Shown here: one piece after another, positions 61,782 through 64,000 of the stretch | Layout: each line of letters begins with the position of its first letter | Position numbering within the stretch: position 1 is the first letter of the stretch | Origin: Hippasteria phrygiana | Taxonomy: Eukaryota > Echinodermata > Asteroidea > Valvatida > Goniasteridae | Reading direction: 5' to 3' | Assembly: GCA_037893225.1 (NCBI GenBank) | Contig: JAZGUH010000002.1 | Location: forward strand, 2,666,001-2,730,000 | Length of the DNA: 64,000 bases | Program-made: the position numbers and the translations under genes | Notes under the pieces: generated by a model | Databases searched by the model: none | Told to the model about the DNA's origin: nothing | The model's input: only the letters and a program-made list of their open reading frames with translations

Positions 61782-64000
61782 ATGGAATTATGTAGATTTG
61801 TGCCCATCCTAGCAATGACACTGTCACTGCTGACTCTCAACACCGCCGGCTGTTCCGCACCTATCCATAACAATTCCTTTCAAATATATATTGACCAAAT
61901 TGCTTTTAACCCCGACATAGTTCTTTTGCAAGAAACTTATCATTTAAATGAAAACAGCCCTTGCTGGAACATGTGGTCCTACTCCCCTTTCTGTTCTCCC
62001 GGGCCCAAAGGCTCGGGAGTAACTACTCTTGTTAAAAATAGCAATAACGTCGAAGTTATTTCTTCTTCTACCATCTATGATGGACATATTATATATTCTA
62101 AAATTAAACTCAATAATATCATTTATAATATTTATAATACCCTTATTCCCCAATTTGATAAAAGTGCTTTACTTGCACTCAATAAATTACTTGACCACTG
62201 TTCCGGCTGCGGTGACGGTGTCATTGTGATCGGAGGTGATTTTAATTGTACCGAAAACCCGGCTATTGATCGTCTGTGTATGCCGATCGAGCACAGACCC
62301 AAAGTTGCCATGGCTCTCAGGGACGCTGTCAATGCATTGTCTCTTTGTGACGCCTGGCGCAGACTGAATCCCCTCGACCAAAAATTCACCTGGCTGAGGA
62401 ATAATCCCGCTAAACTATGCGGGGTTTCCAAAGCCAGGTTGGATCGCTTTTACGTGTCACCTAGTATTCTTTCTTCCATTTACTCCTGTTCTATTCTTCC
62501 GTGCTCCCTTTCAGACCACTGTGCAGTTACCTTAACAATTAAAATCCCTTCGCATACTCCGAGGAGCAGTGCCTATTGGCATTTCAACAACTCGCTCCTC
62601 GGAGATAACAACTACCGCGATATTATTATTCAATTCTGGATACAATGGAGAGAGGACAAGTGCAACTTTCCGAATCTCGCCGCTTGGTGGGATTTTGGAA
62701 AGTTGCACATTAAATCCCTTACCCAAATGTACAGCTCCAAATTAGCGAAAGAAAAACGGCACGCCCTTTTGGAAATAAACCGTAAAATCGATGAGATTCA
62801 GTCTGCGCCGGACTTAACACCCCAAACTAGAGCTACCCTTATTGAACAAAGAAACCATTTAAACTTTCTTTTTAAAACTGAAGCTCAGGGCGCTCTTGTC
62901 AGATCTCGTTTTAAACATCTCAGCGAGACTGACTCGTGCTCTGCCTATTTCTTCAATCTGGAAAAATCAAATTCTCTATCTAAAAATATTTCTCACATCC
63001 GTCTTTCCTCTGGAGCTATTTCCGACAATCCTTCTGAAATTAAGACGCACGTTCGTGACTTTTACAAAAATCTCTACAGCCGAGTCCCCACTGACAAGAG
63101 CGCCCTCAATCAACTATTACAAGATGTCGGCGAGCTCGACTCTGAAGATTCAGAGGACCTTGATCGTCCTCTGTCTATTGAGGAACTCGAGCTCGCTGTC
63201 AAGCAACTTGGCAAAGATAAAACGCCCGGCCTGGACGGCCTCTCTTCAGAATTTTTTCAGTCCTTCTGGCCCCTTCTAAAAAATGACTTTTTATCTGTCC
63301 TCGAGTCTTCCATCCAATCTGGCTCTTTACCCCATTCCCTACGGAAAGCAGCCATCACCCTGCTTCCCAAGAAGGGGGACCTGGCCGACATTGCCAATTG
63401 GCGCCCGGTCTCCCTTCTCAACACCGATTACAAGATCTTTGCCAAGTTGCTTGCAAACAGACTGAGGCAGTGCATTGGTAGCGTCGTTGGCGAAGACCAA
63501 AGCTACTGTGTCCCTGGCCGATCCATTTACGACAACATCAATCTTATCCGCGACATCATTTCTTACTCCAATTTTTCTGACACCCCCCTCGCCGTGATCA
63601 ACTTGGATCAGAAAAAAGCTTTTGATAATGTTGATCATGGCTATCTCTTCGACACCATGAGAGCCATGGGCTTTGGCAAGAATTTCATCTCCTATCTTCA
63701 AATATTGTACGGCGGCGCCGAGAGCCTAGTCAAAGTGTGTGGCTCACTGACGGCCCCCTTCTCATTTGAGAAGGGGATACGTCAGGGATGCCCGCTCTCG
63801 GGGCTGCTGTACTCCATCGCTATAGAACCTCTGTTAAATCACCTCAGAAATAACCTGGCCGATCAGGCCTTTCATATTCCCGACACGGATTTCTCGTGCG
63901 CTGTATCGGCGTACGCAGACGACATTTCCGTATTTGTCACCTCCGATCCGGGTTTCCAAGCAGTCGAAGAGGCCTACGGCCTCTTCGCAAAATCCTCTGC
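61782..64000 (+). CDS. Tx1-type LINE ORF2: endonuclease - reverse transcriptase (3' end outside window)
   Basis: Open from ATG 61782 to the window edge, 739 codons, checked codon by codon without a stop. Residues 1 to about 250 are the APE-like endonuclease that nicks target DNA: LLQETYHL (QET at 50-52), VIGGDFNC, DAWRRLNP, RLDRFYVS and SDHCAV (S244-D245-H246). Then a helical linker (~260-430). RT: DKTPGLDGLSSEFF, NWRPVSLLNTDYKIFAK, GRSIYDNINLI, NLDQKKAFDNVDH (first Asp at 609), GIRQGCPLSGLLYS, AYADDISVFV (Y711-ADD). The thumb and C-terminal region lie beyond 64000. It starts 16 bases after ORF1 stops, in another frame, so reinitiation is likely. Confidence 0.93.
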   Translation, partial: MELCRFVPILAMTLSLLTLNTAGCSAPIHNNSFQIYIDQIAFNPDIVLLQETYHLNENSPCWNMWSYSPFCSPGPKGSGVTTLVKNSNNVEVISSSTIYDGHIIYSKIKLNNIIYNIYNTLIPQFDKSALLALNKLLDHCSGCGDGVIVIGGDFNCTENPAIDRLCMPIEHRPKVAMALRDAVNALSLCDAWRRLNPLDQKFTWLRNNPAKLCGVSKARLDRFYVSPSILSSIYSCSILPCSLSDHCAVTLTIKIPSHTPRSSAYWHFNNSLLGDNNYRDIIIQFWIQWREDKCNFPNLAAWWDFGKLHIKSLTQMYSSKLAKEKRHALLEINRKIDEIQSAPDLTPQTRATLIEQRNHLNFLFKTEAQGALVRSRFKHLSETDSCSAYFFNLEKSNSLSKNISHIRLSSGAISDNPSEIKTHVRDFYKNLYSRVPTDKSALNQLLQDVGELDSEDSEDLDRPLSIEELELAVKQLGKDKTPGLDGLSSEFFQSFWPLLKNDFLSVLESSIQSGSLPHSLRKAAITLLPKKGDLADIANWRPVSLLNTDYKIFAKLLANRLRQCIGSVVGEDQSYCVPGRSIYDNINLIRDIISYSNFSDTPLAVINLDQKKAFDNVDHGYLFDTMRAMGFGKNFISYLQILYGGAESLVKVCGSLTAPFSFEKGIRQGCPLSGLLYSIAIEPLLNHLRNNLADQAFHIPDTDFSCAVSAYADDISVFVTSDPGFQAVEEAYGLFAKSS

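Larger units (their letters stand above)
59904..64000 (+). mobile_element. Tx1-clade (L1 superfamily) LINE, runs off the window
   Basis: A two-ORF non-LTR retrotransposon: about 210 bases of 5' UTR, ORF1 (60113-61765) with a zinc knuckle, 16 bases, then ORF2 (61782 onward) with an apurinic-type endonuclease and RT. ORF1 wording (RLTLSNVYPEIPNGVI.. RRQVQILLN .. CCHC) and RT wording (DQKKAFDNVDHGYLF, AYADDISVFV) fit the Tx1 branch. Both ORFs are free of stops and frameshifts as far as seen, in contrast to every other element here, so it is probably young. Insertion directly after (TTC)n is notable, because some Tx1 families insert into defined microsatellites or RNA genes. Confidence 0.88.

Overview
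This is a eukaryotic (metazoan) nuclear window. It is AT-rich and intron-rich, and most of its length is mobile-element debris. The only host genes I can support are two cytosolic-type sulfotransferase (SULT) genes in tandem on the + strand, with coding exons spread over 6081-26042 and 36065-47271. Both have six coding exons, the same intron positions and phases, and a predicted 286-residue product. Every exon is open and bounded by GT..AG. The repeat classes (DIRS tyrosine-recombinase retrotransposon, Tx1-type LINE, Penelope-like fragment with GIY-YIG nuclease, hAT-, Tc1/mariner- and TTAA-type elements, tRNA-derived SINEs) suggest a marine invertebrate, perhaps a deuterostome such as an echinoderm, hemichordate or lancelet. 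That placement is inference; the sequence does not fix the species.

Layout. 1-6080: intergenic, with a GC-rich repeat island, two long foldbacks and mobile-element scraps. 6081-26042: SULT gene A. Intron 1 carries a nearly complete but frameshifted DIRS element in antisense (6784-12036). Intron 2 carries a Tc1-like relic (13901-14864). Intron 3 carries a 4.7-kb inverted-repeat-bounded block (15259-19934) packed with about 35 copies of the CRE palindrome TGACGTCA. Introns 4-5 carry small non-autonomous elements. 26043-36064: intergenic, with a hAT MITE with perfect 8-bp target duplication, a SINE interrupted by a roughly 61-copy 9-bp minisatellite, a TTAA-flanked element with subterminal minisatellites, and a Penelope-like fragment split by a hAT MITE. 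36065-47271: SULT gene B, with a LINE relic in intron 4 and a 4.2-kb TTAA-flanked element in intron 5. 47272-59880: a mariner relic, tandem repeats, and an approximately 830-bp duplicated composite (a MITE containing a solo LTR). 59883-64000: a Tx1-clade LINE with an intact ORF1 and an ORF2 that is open to the window edge, lying immediately 3' of a (TTC)n microsatellite.

How the parts fit: the two SULT genes are paralogues from a tandem duplication old enough that no intronic insertion I could recognise is shared between them, while exon lengths and the PAPS-binding and catalytic residues are conserved. Nothing in the window looks prokaryotic. The best candidates for undescribed biology are the CRE-palindrome block in the SULT intron, the Tx1 LINE at the (TTC)n tract, and the TTAA elements with their unusual cargo (a Cys-rich ORF and an integrase-core fragment).
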